NCBI GenBank assembly: GCA_028283825.1 | Contig: JAPWJW010000003.1 | Coordinates: 1,472,001 to 1,536,000, forward strand | Direction of reading: 5' to 3' | Source of the DNA: Azospirillaceae bacterium | GTDB lineage: Bacteria; Pseudomonadota; Alphaproteobacteria; Azospirillales; Azospirillaceae | Length of the DNA: 64,000 nt | Shown: positions 34,799 through 43,230 of the stretch, piece by piece | Position numbering within the stretch: position 1 is the first letter of the stretch | Layout of the letters: each line of letters begins with the position of its first letter | Notes under the pieces: generated by a model | What the model was told of the DNA's origin: nothing | The model's database searches: none | What the model saw: only the letters and a program-made list of their open reading frames with translations | Translations under genes and position numbers: made by a program

Positions 34799-35725
34799 TC
34801 AGATGGATGGATAGGCGGTGAGAATATAGTACGTCTTGCTGGTCCCGGCAGGCGTCACGCGCCGCAGCACCACCAGCACTTCGCTGGTGCGGGTCATCAC
34901 GCCGCTGGCGCGGGGAATGACCCACCCCACCGTCTGGCCCGCCTGATGCGTGAAGGCAAGTTTGCCCTTCGTGCCCGCCGCCGCCCACTGCTGTATCCGC
35001 TGGCTGTTGGCCTGCACCGCCTGACTGATGAACTTCTCCGCCTCGAACCGCGTGGTGAAGGTGCCGGCGGCCGGGATACCCGGCTCGTCGATCAGCCGCT
35101 GGCGCAGGTAGCGTTCGTCCTTGCTGATATGCTTGAGGATGGTGTGCCCGCCGGCGGCATCCTCGACGGCGAGGTTAAACCAGCCGTTACGGATGGAGAT
35201 GATGCGCAGGGCCGCCCATTTGGCGGCGATGCCAAGCGGCACGGCGATTTCCACCGCCACGCCTACCTTGTCCGCCGACTCCGGCGATAGGCCAAGGCTT
35301 TCGGCGGCGGCCCGCACGGCGCGATAGCTCAGCGTGTTGTGGGGATTGCCGGTCCACAGGTCATGCAGGCCGGTGTTCACGTTGTCGGCCCCATCGAAGG
35401 CCAGCACCACGCCGCCGACCTTGGTCGCCATGGTGGGCTCGGGGGTGATGAGCAGCGCGCCCGCCGCGACGAACTCAATGGCACCGCCCACGATCTCCAG
35501 CGCCCCGAAGGCGCGGGTCATGAACCGGCCGGTGTCCGTCTCGGTCGCCTCGATGGACATGCCCTTGAGGATGGCCGCAAGCTGCACCGGGGAGAGGATG
35601 ATGGACAGGCCGCTTTCCTTCTCCTGATCGTCGGCCAGGTCATAGGGGGCAGCGGACCACCACTGAGCGCCTTGCACCGTCTGTGCCTGTTGCATCCACC
35701 CCTCCATGTGCTGCCGTCCGGCCAT
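34799..35725 (-). CDS. polymorphic toxin with C-terminal RNase-A-like (CdiA-CT) domain
   Basis: A 308-residue protein. Residues about 75-155 are Gly/Ala-rich and hydrophobic, like pre-toxin regions of polymorphic toxins. The C-terminal domain (about 190-308) follows the bacterial CdiA-CT RNase A pattern: GGHTILKHISKDERYLRQRL (catalytic-type His), RFEAEKFISQAV, TVGWVIPR and the ending VVLRR...YYILTAYP. No signal peptide, PAAR, VgrG, LXG or filamentous repeats are present, so the delivery route is unknown. The immunity gene follows directly. Start ATG 35725; 35707 and 35695 are in-frame alternatives. Confidence 0.78.
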   Translation of the reverse strand: MAGRQHMEGWMQQAQTVQGAQWWSAAPYDLADDQEKESGLSIILSPVQLAAILKGMSIEATETDTGRFMTRAFGALEIVGGAIEFVAAGALLITPEPTMATKVGGVVLAFDGADNVNTGLHDLWTGNPHNTLSYRAVRAAAESLGLSPESADKVGVAVEIAVPLGIAAKWAALRIISIRNGWFNLAVEDAAGGHTILKHISKDERYLRQRLIDEPGIPAAGTFTTRFEAEKFISQAVQANSQRIQQWAAAGTKGKLAFTHQAGQTVGWVIPRASGVMTRTSEVLVVLRRVTPAGTSKTYYILTAYPSI

Positions 35726-35928
35726 GCAGCGAGGTTGGTGGTGCGGTGCATTTCTTCAACGTAGGGGAAGGCAGTACGCCAAAGGGGGAAGCGCGCTCCC
35801 CGTATCGGCCAGTGGTCCGCATGCGCACAGGCGGGCGGGGCCGCGTGCCTTGGCACCGGCGGCGCGGGCCGGATACGCAAACCGCCCCCGCCCCGTAAGG
35901 GCGGAGGCGGTGCCGTACGTGCCGTCCC

Positions 35929-37626
35929 TCACGCCGCCATGGCCTCGACCTGCAGCACCTCCGGCGAGCGCAACGGCACGGGCAACCAGCCGGTGGGGGC
36001 CATCGCCCCGGCAACCCGGCGCACGGCATCGGCCTTCTTCATGGCGCTGAGATTGCCGCAGGCTGCGACCACCCCGGCCTCCTGTGCCGCCTGCGCAAGC
36101 TGGGCACGGGAGAGACGGGCATAGAACCCATCGGCACCGGGCGCCCAATGGGCCGCCATATCGAGGGACAGGGCGCGGGCAAGCCGGTCAGCATGGGCAA
36201 GCTGGCTGCGTTCCTGTCCGCCATGCTGCACGGCATCGACGGTGCTGGCGGCAAGGTAGGCCAGCAGGTCAAGCAACACCTCCTGCGGCTGGGCTACGCA
36301 CCAGCCGAACAGGTCGGCGGCATCGCCGGGCAAGCGGTCGCCTCAGCGTTCACCTTCCGCCTCCATGGCGGCATGGGCCGGGCACTCGCCCGGTGCCTTG
36401 GCATGGCGGGCGAGGTTGGCGCTCTGGCTGCGGATAGCGAGGCAGGTGCCGCGCTCCTGTCCGTAGCAAAGCGGCAGGGCCAGCGCATGCACCGTGGCGG
36501 CCAAGGCAACGGCGGGGTTACGGGCCAGCTCCAAACGCAGCGCGGCGGTGCGGTGGGCGGTCAGCTCCGCCACCAGCGTTGCCGGAAGGTCGGTGTTGGC
36601 GGGGCGGGCACCGGCGGGCTTGGTGTCGGCGGACGCGTCGTCGGGATGCACCAGCCCGCGTTCCACCCGCAAGCTGCCGTCATGTTCCAGCCGCACCCGT
36701 GCCCCCGCCCGCGCCTTGTCCTCGGCGGCGTAGGCCATCCCTTCCCCATCGGCCTGCGGATAGACGCGGCTATAGCGCGTGCTGTAGTCCGGCTCGATCT
36801 CGGGAATGACCCATTTCCAGCCTTCGGCCTGCACGGCGGTGACGGTATCGGCCATGGCCACAGCGGCAAGGCGCAGCACCAGCGCCCGGTCGGCCATGTA
36901 GCCTTCGTCCTCGGCGTCGAACAGGTCGCGGATGATGACGCCGCCCGCCGCCTCGTAAGCGGCAACGCCGACCAGCACGGCCAGCTTGTCAGTGAGCGGC
37001 ACGGCCTCGTAGGTCAGGGCCTGTTTGAGGAGGTGGGGGGAACGGTTCCAGTCCGGCAGGTTTTCCCACGCCTGTTCCTGCGCGGCATGGTCATCGCTGA
37101 TGGCGAGCGCTTCCATATGGGCAAGGGTCAGCTCGCCCTTGCGGAAGCGGGCCCGCAGCGCCGGGGACACCCGCGCCAGTTTCAGGCGCTGGCGCACGAT
37201 GGCGGGGCTGGTGCCGAAGCGGGCGGCGATGTCGTCAATGGTCATGCCCTTGCCCTCGGCCAGTTCGAGGAAGGCACGGCATGCGTCATCCGGATGCATG
37301 GCGTTGCGCATGACGTTTTCGGCGAGGCTGATTTCGGTGGGGTCGTCGTTGTCGCCCAGCACATGGCAGGGAATGGGGGCGTCCAGTGCCAGCCGCTTCC
37401 GCTTGGCCAGCCATTTGAGGGCGGCGAGGCGGCGCGCGCCCGCCACCACTTCATAGCGCCCGCTGGGGGCCTGCCGGACATTGAGGTTCTGGCGCAGCCC
37501 GTGGGCGGCGATGGATGCGGCCAATTCTTTGATGCCGTCCATGCGCCCGGTACGCCGCGCATTGGCGGCGGAGGGCACCAGATCGTTGAGGGGGATGGGG
37601 GTGATAATGAGGGTCGTCATGGTCAA
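35929..37626 (-). pseudogene. ParB-like DNA-binding protein interrupted by an in-frame TGA
   Basis: The first 427 residues form a large ICE/plasmid-type ParB: ParB/Srx nuclease-like domain (LRQNLNVRQAPSGRYEVVAGARRLAALKWL, ISLAENVMRNAMHPDDAC) and KorB-like HTH (TIDDIAARFGTSPAIVRQRLKLARVSP). A TGA at 36343-36345 ends it, but the same frame continues to 35929 with a further 134 residues (LPGDAADLFGWCVAQPQEVLLDLLAYLAA...) that match the usual C-terminal end of this family. A Trp-to-stop change is the simplest cause. Full length would be 565 residues. The long N-terminal part may still be made. It belongs with ArdC as plasmid/ICE-derived maintenance genes. Confidence 0.82.
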
Positions 37627-37663
37627 ACTCCTTAAAAAGTGAGGTTAAAAAAAACGGGGGAGG

Positions 37664-38554
37664 TCAGGCGGCCACGGCCTGCGACTGGCGCGCATGCATC
37701 CAGTCGGCGGCGGCCTGTGCTTTGGCGGCGGCGGTGAAGATGGCGCGCGGATCGCCCCGCAACACCGTGAGCCATGACGCGATGTAGGCGGCGTGGTCGG
37801 GCCGGGGTTCCGGCGTCAGCGCGAGGTCGCTGCACAGGAAGGCAGCCCCCAGCTCAGCCACCAGTTCCTCGGCGGCGTAGCTCTCGGAACCGAAGCGGCC
37901 CTTGAGGTCACGGGCACACCGGCTGGCATGGGCGGTCCAGTGGGTCGCCTCATGGGCCAAGGTGGCATAGTAGGCCACGGCATCGCGGAAGACGGCGAAG
38001 GGCGGCAGGTGGATTTCGTCGCGGCTGGGGATGTAGCAGGCGCGGGGGCCGCCTTTCCGGATGGTCGCGCCAAGGGCGGCAAAGAACTGCTCGGCATGGG
38101 CGATGCGTTCGGCCTGCGGCAGGACCGGCATCGCCGGCGCTTCCCACCCCTCCACCTGCGCGGCGTTGAACACGCTGTAGGCGCGGGCGAACACGCGGGC
38201 GTGGGGCTGGCCTTCTTCCTCAGCCTGACTGCCCACATCGTCGGCGCCGGTGTCGCTCACCTTCCAGAACACGACGGTGGAGGACTTCTCACCCTTGCGA
38301 ACCTGCGCGCCGCGTTCCTGCCACTGCTTGTAGGTACCCCACACCGGGGAGCCGAAGCCGGTGGCATGCGCCGCCACCCACAAGGCCACAGTGTTGATGC
38401 CGCGATAGGGCTTGCTGCTGGCCACGTTCACGGGTCGGGCAAGGTCGCCCTGACTGTGCCACGGCATCCGGCAATCCCCGGCCCCCGCCTCGATGGCGGC
38501 AATGATGCTGTCAGTGACCCGGCTATAGACGTTCTGGCGGTGATCGGCGGTCAT
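37664..38554 (-). CDS. ArdC-like antirestriction protein with zincin domain
   Basis: A 296-residue protein of the ArdC/DUF1738 family. The N-terminal ssDNA-binding-type domain (about 1-125) has NPYRGIN-like SKPYRGINTVALW, GTYKQWQERGAQVRKGEKS and VFWK; the C-terminal zincin-like metallopeptidase domain has LAHEATHW (HExxH) and YAAEELVAELGAAF. These proteins protect incoming conjugative DNA from restriction. ATG 38554 follows GGGAGAAGGA; the upstream extension to 38791 is not supported. Upstream of the ParB-like gene on the same strand with 37 bases between them. Confidence 0.85.
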   Translation of the reverse strand: MTADHRQNVYSRVTDSIIAAIEAGAGDCRMPWHSQGDLARPVNVASSKPYRGINTVALWVAAHATGFGSPVWGTYKQWQERGAQVRKGEKSSTVVFWKVSDTGADDVGSQAEEEGQPHARVFARAYSVFNAAQVEGWEAPAMPVLPQAERIAHAEQFFAALGATIRKGGPRACYIPSRDEIHLPPFAVFRDAVAYYATLAHEATHWTAHASRCARDLKGRFGSESYAAEELVAELGAAFLCSDLALTPEPRPDHAAYIASWLTVLRGDPRAIFTAAAKAQAAADWMHARQSQAVAA

Positions 38555-38922
38555 GGTTCCTTCTCCCTTTGGAATTGAGGTGCGCAGCGCTGCTGCTGCA
38601 CCTCTGCCGCGTGGCGAACGCGGGGTTGGGAGGGGGAGAAGGGAAATCGATGTGGGTGGTGCGGGCGCAGCCGCAGGCGAGCCTCGGCCACGTCGATTTT
38701 GCTTCGGGGGAGAGAAGGGGCAGCGTCCCCGCACTCCCCCCTGAGTCCGCGTCTGCGGACGGCATGACTGCATCAGGGATGGAAGCCGCATGGCCGAAAC
38801 CGCCCTGGGCGGGTTCGGTTCACGACAGCCCGACCCGCCCGCATGGGCGGGGGGTGCCGCTTGCTCCTAAAGGTTGTGAGTGTTACTGACGGTAAAGTCT
38901 TGCAAGTGCCCGAGGTATAAAC
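38555..38922. other. non-coding region upstream of ardC
   Basis: 368 bases with no convincing gene. It contains GC-rich inverted repeats, such as GACCCGCCC/GGGCGGG near 38830-38855 and GCGTCTGCGGACG near 38748. It may hold the ardC promoter or a transfer/replication origin, but nothing decides this. Confidence 0.35.
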
Positions 38923-39336
38923 ATGCCATTAGAAATTAAAGACTGGATATCGGCCGCCGCCATATTTGCTTCGGCCATTGTGGCATCTGTTGGCTGGGTA
39001 ATGGCGGCACGAAAAGATAGAAAACATCACATATTTCAGAAAAGACTGGAGCGACGCTTGTCCATGCTGGATGATGTCATCCAAGCTGTCGTGCCTCTTA
39101 TGAACTATCGGGTTCCTTTTGAGCAGGACAAGGACTTGCCGGAAAAATTGGCCAAAGCACGGCTTTCTGTTCAACTATATGGCTACATGGCGGAGCGAAC
39201 AAGATACGAAGCACTTGTAGAAGCTCTTGAGAGCGCTGACTGGCCAAAGACAAAAGATGCCCTCAACGAACTTGTGCCGATTATTCGCCGCAATCTACGG
39301 GAAGAAATGGGCTATAGTTACAGCGATTTTGAGTGA
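38923..39336 (+). CDS. single-TM small protein of unknown function
   Basis: A 137-residue protein with one N-terminal membrane segment (ISAAAIFASAIVASVGWVMAA, about 9-29), then a basic stretch and a helical cytoplasmic domain (VIQAVVPLMNYRVPF, ALVEALESADWPKTKDALNELVPIIRRNLREEMG). ATG 38923. AT-richer than the chromosome, as cargo. No family recognised. Two CAA-loop hairpins lie just after its stop. Confidence 0.55.
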   Translation: MPLEIKDWISAAAIFASAIVASVGWVMAARKDRKHHIFQKRLERRLSMLDDVIQAVVPLMNYRVPFEQDKDLPEKLAKARLSVQLYGYMAERTRYEALVEALESADWPKTKDALNELVPIIRRNLREEMGYSYSDFE

Positions 39337-39355
39337 AAGCGCTTAGGCATAAAAA

Positions 39356-39394
39356 GGCAGGCCAAGCCTACCCGGATGCCGGGCCAAGCCCGGC
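39356..39394. repeat. hairpins with CAA loops (left group)
   Basis: AGGC-CAA-GCCT (39359-39369) and GCCGGGC-CAA-GCCCGGC (39378-39394). They share the GCCAAGC centre with hairpins at 40269-40311. Confidence 0.55.
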
Positions 39395-39497
39395 AAAGGC
39401 GCACTACCAAGCGGCACGTCACCAGCCGTCTGGTAACGACTGGAAAGAGGATGGTGCGAACAGACAGGCCTCATACCCACATTCCCGTCCTCCTACC

Positions 39498-40118
39498 CTA
39501 GGGGGCTCTATGCCCCAAAGCGATGGCCTTCTTTTTTTGGCTTGCCGACAACGCATGCCAGAAGAAATGAACCCGCGATGTTTCCATCTTTCTCAGATCG
39601 GCGACGTATTTTCCCTTACTGAGATTTATCTTGAAGAATGATGGGTTATGATCGATGCGATTCTTTTGCAGTCGCCAAAAAACTACGAACGCAAAATTCG
39701 GCGTAAGCTTCTTATTCAACTCATAATAATGAAGAGCATTGGTAAGTATATCCGAATCTTCCGCTTCAGCCAGCTTACGAAGCGCCCTAATACAAGCCTC
39801 CTGTCGCATCTGCGTTGTCAGCTTGTCGAGCTTTCTCTTTGCCTCTTCCGGCGACAGACGCCTATCCTCCTCAAAAACAGAAACATCAAACTGTAAAATG
39901 CAATGAGAGCCAGCCCAAAGAGTATTTTTTGTAAATAAATTGGCAATCTCGAAGTGATACCGAATTTGTTCTTTATCGCATAGCCCACAGGTTTCTACGG
40001 GCTCTTCATGGTCATGAACAGACTCAGTGAAATACCACTCCTCAAAAGCTTTCGGCAAAGTATCTGCAACGGATAGAGGGAGAATATTTTCTCTTACCCG
40101 CAGCGAATAAGTGTCCAT
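39498..40118 (-). CDS. unknown protein with zinc-binding-like CxxC segment
   Basis: A 206-residue AT-rich gene. The region ETCGLCDKEQIRYHFEIANLFTKNTLWAGSHCILQF (about 43-78) resembles a zinc-binding motif in phage and mobile-element proteins (C-x2-C ... I-N ... VGS-C-I-F pattern). A helical middle region and a basic C-terminus follow. No enzyme motif is visible. ATG 40118 is preceded by a weak GGAG-like site. Stands alone between the two hairpin groups, so it may be cargo acquired with them. Confidence 0.6.
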   Translation of the reverse strand: MDTYSLRVRENILPLSVADTLPKAFEEWYFTESVHDHEEPVETCGLCDKEQIRYHFEIANLFTKNTLWAGSHCILQFDVSVFEEDRRLSPEEAKRKLDKLTTQMRQEACIRALRKLAEAEDSDILTNALHYYELNKKLTPNFAFVVFWRLQKNRIDHNPSFFKINLSKGKYVADLRKMETSRVHFFWHALSASQKKKAIALGHRAP

Positions 40119-40268
40119 CGGAACTCTCCGTTCAGTGAGCGAAACAGATTACTCTGTAACGCTTTCATTTATGGAGTCAGGCAGCAACCTTAAAGTGCGA
40201 AGCCGGAAAGTAGTTTAGGATATAGAGCGATCAGATCAAATTTGGAAAACGCCCTTCGGCGGGAAAAG

Positions 40269-40383
40269 GCGGGCCAAGCCCGCAGAAGGGTGCACCGCCA
40301 AGCGGTGCACCTCAACGCCCGCACAAGGCGGGCTCAAAGGCTTGAATGGGCGAGCCCTTCGGCTTCCCAAAACCCATTCAAGC
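40269..40383. repeat. array of four hairpins next to the intact tRNA-Leu
   Basis: GCGGGC-CAA-GCCCGC (40269-40283), GGTGCACCGC-CAA-GCGGTGCACC (40289-40311), GCCCGC-ACAAG-GCGGGC (40317-40333) and an 11-bp stem GCTTGAATGGG/CCCATTCAAGC with a 22-nt loop (40340-40383). The array ends 14 bases before the tRNA 3' end. Confidence 0.7.
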
Positions 40384-40397
40384 TTAAATTTAGAAGG

Positions 40398-40482
40398 TGG
40401 TGCGGGCGGTCGGAATCGAACCGACACTCCTTTCGGAACCGGATTTTGAGTCCGGCGCGTCTACCAGTTCCACCACGCCCGC
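40398..40482 (-). tRNA. complete tRNA-Leu(CAA) carried on the island
   Basis: An 85-nt tRNA with encoded CCA. The acceptor GCGGGCG pairs perfectly with CGCCCGC. D-arm GGTAGACGC, anticodon loop CTCAAAA (anticodon CAA, reads UUG), long variable arm and T-loop GGTTCGATTCC are all in place. The sequence differs from the split host tRNA-Leu(CAA), for example in the acceptor stem. Confidence 0.95.
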
Positions 40483-40522
40483 GCGCCCCCCTTCTAGCCT
40501 ACCAATTCGGAAACTGGAAGCC

Positions 40523-41042
40523 TTAATTCGGCGCGGCATCTTGGGTGTCGGCCGGTGCCTTTGCCGTCCGTCTGGGTCGGGAACGCCGCACGTTGATGGC
40601 AGCGGCGTTGAGGGTATTCTTGAGATGCGCCGCGTAGTGCTTCTCGATCATCTCCACCGACGTGCGGCAGTTTTTGGCGATCTGGTAGATGTCCGCCCCG
40701 TCCATCAGGCGGAAGCAGATGTAGGTGTGACGTAAGCTGTACGCGGTACGGATGTTGCCGTCCCGGTCATGCTTGAGCCCTTCATCATCAAGGATCGTAT
40801 TGAGCAAGTCCCGGCAACTGCCGGGGAATATCAGGTCGGTCGGTGCGGGTGGTTTGCCACGGCGGCTCTCGTCCTCGACTCGAAGATTTCGGCCGATGGC
40901 CTCCGGCCTCGGGCGTGCCTTCAAACGCTCGAAAGGCACAACGGCCGCAGGGGTGGATTTGCAAAAGCCGACCCCCCGTTTCCCACGCACCTCGATTTCA
41001 AGAATGGTCTTGCCGCTGTCGTGATCCTTGTAAATGGCGAAG
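40523..41042 (-). pseudogene. C-terminal fragment of a second tyrosine integrase (Int2)
   Basis: Open from the IS21 remnant end at 41042 to the stop at 40523. It has the integrase strand GKTILEIEVRGKRGVGF and the catalytic RTAYSLRHTYICFRLMDG (HxxR-type) and NCRTSVEMIEKHYAAHL (Tyr nucleophile). The N-terminal fragment of the same gene is at 46372-46603 on the same strand; the middle, including the first catalytic Arg, is missing. The stop is 41 bases from the 5' end of the intact tRNA-Leu. Confidence 0.88.
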
Positions 41043-41265
41043 TGATTTTCCCCAGAAGTGGCGACTTAAAAATCCCCAGATGGTTTGTTTGGCTAATTGA
41101 TTGGGTGGGTGTCGGCGGGCCTCACTTTCGGCGGTCTTCCACGTTTTCGGATGGCTTGGAGCGGCGCGGTGTCGGGTCTTCGCCGCACGTTCTCGGGGAT
41201 GAGGTCGGCATGCTGGCGTAGCCTGTAGCTGGCGCCTTCGATCTGCACGACGATGGCGTGGTGGA
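41043..41265 (-). mobile_element. remnant of an older IS21-family element
   Basis: It begins TGATTTTCCCC at 41043, with the internal repeated GTGGCGAC and TCCCCAG segments seen at IS21-type ends. On the minus strand it encodes the last residues of an IstB-like protein (VVQIEGASYRLRQHADLIPE ... RGRPPK, stop near 41090). It broke Int2 and was itself cut by the second IS21 element at 41266. Confidence 0.65.
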
Positions 41266-41379
41266 TGTGAATCGGCGTGGAATAAGGACCCCGTATGAGG
41301 GGTGATCGGCGTCCAATCGGGACCCCTTTTGTGCGGGTCCATACTGGCTCCCATGGCAATGGCGGGAGCCTTGATTGGG

Positions 41380-42879
41380 ATGCTGATAGTGGAGACGATC
41401 GCGAAGATCCGGCGCGCCTACTTTGTTCAGCAGAAGCCGATCAAGGCGATCTGCCGTGAACTGGGTTTGTCGCGGAAGGTAGTCCGCAAGGTGCTTCGTT
41501 CGGAGGCGACGGAGTTCCGGTACGAGCGAACGGCGCAGCCCCAGCCGAAGATCGGCCCGTGGCGTGATCGGCTGGACGCGCTGCTGTTGGCCAACGAGAC
41601 CAAGGCGGCGCGTGAGCGGCTGACGCTGGTGCGGATTTACGAGGAACTGCGGGGTGCCGGGTACGACGGCAGCTATGACGCCGTGCGGCGCTACGCCCGT
41701 TCCTGGCAGAAGGCGCGGGGGGCGTCGCAGGCGGCGGCCTACGTGCCGTTGAGCTTCGCGCCGGGGGAGGCCTACCAGTTCGACTGGAGCCACGAGGTGG
41801 TGCTGATCGGCGGGGTGACGGTCACGGTGAAGGTGGCGCATGTCCGGCTGTGCCACAGCCGGATGCTGTTCGCGCGCGCATATCCGCGCGAGACGCAGGA
41901 GATGGTGTTCGACGCCCACGACCGGGCGTTCGCCTTCTTCAAGGGCACGTGCACGCGCGGGATCTACGACAACATGAAGACGGCGGTGGAGACGATCTTC
42001 GTGGGCAAGGAGCGAGCCTACAACCGGCGCTTCCAGCAGATGTGCAGCCATTACCTGGTGGAGCCGGTGGCCTGCACCCCGGCGGCGGGATGGGAGAAGG
42101 GCCAGGTTGAGAACCAGGTGGGCCTGGTGCGGGAACGGTTCTTCACGCCGCGCCTGCGGGTGGCGAGCTACGAGGAACTGAACGGCTGGCTGCTGGACCA
42201 GTGCGTCGCCTACGCCAGGGCGCACCGGCATCCCGAGCAGCGGGACCGCACCGTCTGGGAGATGTTCGAGGCGGAGCGACCCAGCCTGGTGGGCTACGTG
42301 GGGCGGTTCGATGGCTTCCACGCCACCCCGGCGTCGGTGTCCAAGACCTGCCTGGTGCGGTTCGACCACAACAAGTACTCGGTGGCGGCCAAGGCGGTGG
42401 GGCGCCCGGTGGAGGTGCGGGCCTATGCCGACCGGATCGAACTGCGCCAGGACGGCCAGGTGGTGGGGACGCACGCGCGTTGCTTCGGCCGCGACCGCAC
42501 CGTCTACGATCCCTGGCACTATGTGCCGGTGCTGGCGCGCAAGCCGGGGGCCCTGCGCAACGGCGCGCCCTTCAAGGATTGGGTGCTGCCCACGGCGCTG
42601 GACCGGGTGCGGCGCAAGCTGGCGGGCAGCGACGATGGCGACCGGCAGATGGTCGACATCCTGACGGCGGTGCTGAGCGACGGCCTCCCGGCGGTGGAGG
42701 CGGCCTGTGCCGAGGCGCTGCGCGAGAACGTCCATTCCGCCGCCGTCATCCTCAACATCTTGGCCCGGCGGCGGGAAGCGGCGGCGCCGGCGCCCATTCA
42801 AACGCCCGAGACGCTGCGGTTGCACCAAGCCCCCATGGCCGATTGCGCCCGGTACGACACCTTGGGGAGGGTACAGTGA
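41380..42879 (+). CDS. istA: IS21-family transposase IstA
   Basis: A 499-residue DDE transposase. N-terminal HTH: IVETIAKIRRAYFVQQKPIKAICRELGLSRKVVRKVLRS. Core: YQFDWSHEVV (Asp), RGIYDNMKTAV (Asp region) and GWEKGQVENQVG (Glu). ATG 41380 corresponds to the usual MLIVETIAKIRR start; upstream residues to 41302 lie in the IS end. The stop overlaps the istB start (TGATG). Confidence 0.92.
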   Translation: MLIVETIAKIRRAYFVQQKPIKAICRELGLSRKVVRKVLRSEATEFRYERTAQPQPKIGPWRDRLDALLLANETKAARERLTLVRIYEELRGAGYDGSYDAVRRYARSWQKARGASQAAAYVPLSFAPGEAYQFDWSHEVVLIGGVTVTVKVAHVRLCHSRMLFARAYPRETQEMVFDAHDRAFAFFKGTCTRGIYDNMKTAVETIFVGKERAYNRRFQQMCSHYLVEPVACTPAAGWEKGQVENQVGLVRERFFTPRLRVASYEELNGWLLDQCVAYARAHRHPEQRDRTVWEMFEAERPSLVGYVGRFDGFHATPASVSKTCLVRFDHNKYSVAAKAVGRPVEVRAYADRIELRQDGQVVGTHARCFGRDRTVYDPWHYVPVLARKPGALRNGAPFKDWVLPTALDRVRRKLAGSDDGDRQMVDILTAVLSDGLPAVEAACAEALRENVHSAAVILNILARRREAAAPAPIQTPETLRLHQAPMADCARYDTLGRVQ

Positions 42880-43230
42880 TGGAGCGCCCGGAAATCCTGG
42901 CCGCCATGGCCGAGCTGAAGCTCTACGGCATGAAGGCGGCGTATGACGAGATCATCACCACGGCCGTCAAGCGCCAGCACGAACCCCAGCGCATCGTCGG
43001 CGACCTGCTGGGTGCAGAGATCAGCGAGAAGCAGGCTCGTTCCATCCGCTACCAGATCACCCTGGCCAAGCTGCCCCTGGCCAAGGACGTCGATGACTTC
43101 GCGTTCGAGGGCACACCCATCAACCAGACCCTGGTCCGTGACCTGGCGGGCGGCGACTTCCTGGCCCATCAGCGTAACGTCGTCCTGGTCGGCGGAACCG
43201 CTCTCGCGTCATGATGCCCACCTCGCTACG

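Noticed and set aside
38569-38889. 106-codon frame upstream of ardC
   Set aside because: Low-complexity reading of a GC-rich non-coding region, without a ribosome-binding site or conserved motif that I can confirm.
39356-40383. CRISPR array as explanation of the repeated hairpins
   Set aside because: The stems differ in length and sequence, there are no equal spacers, and no cas gene is present anywhere in the window.
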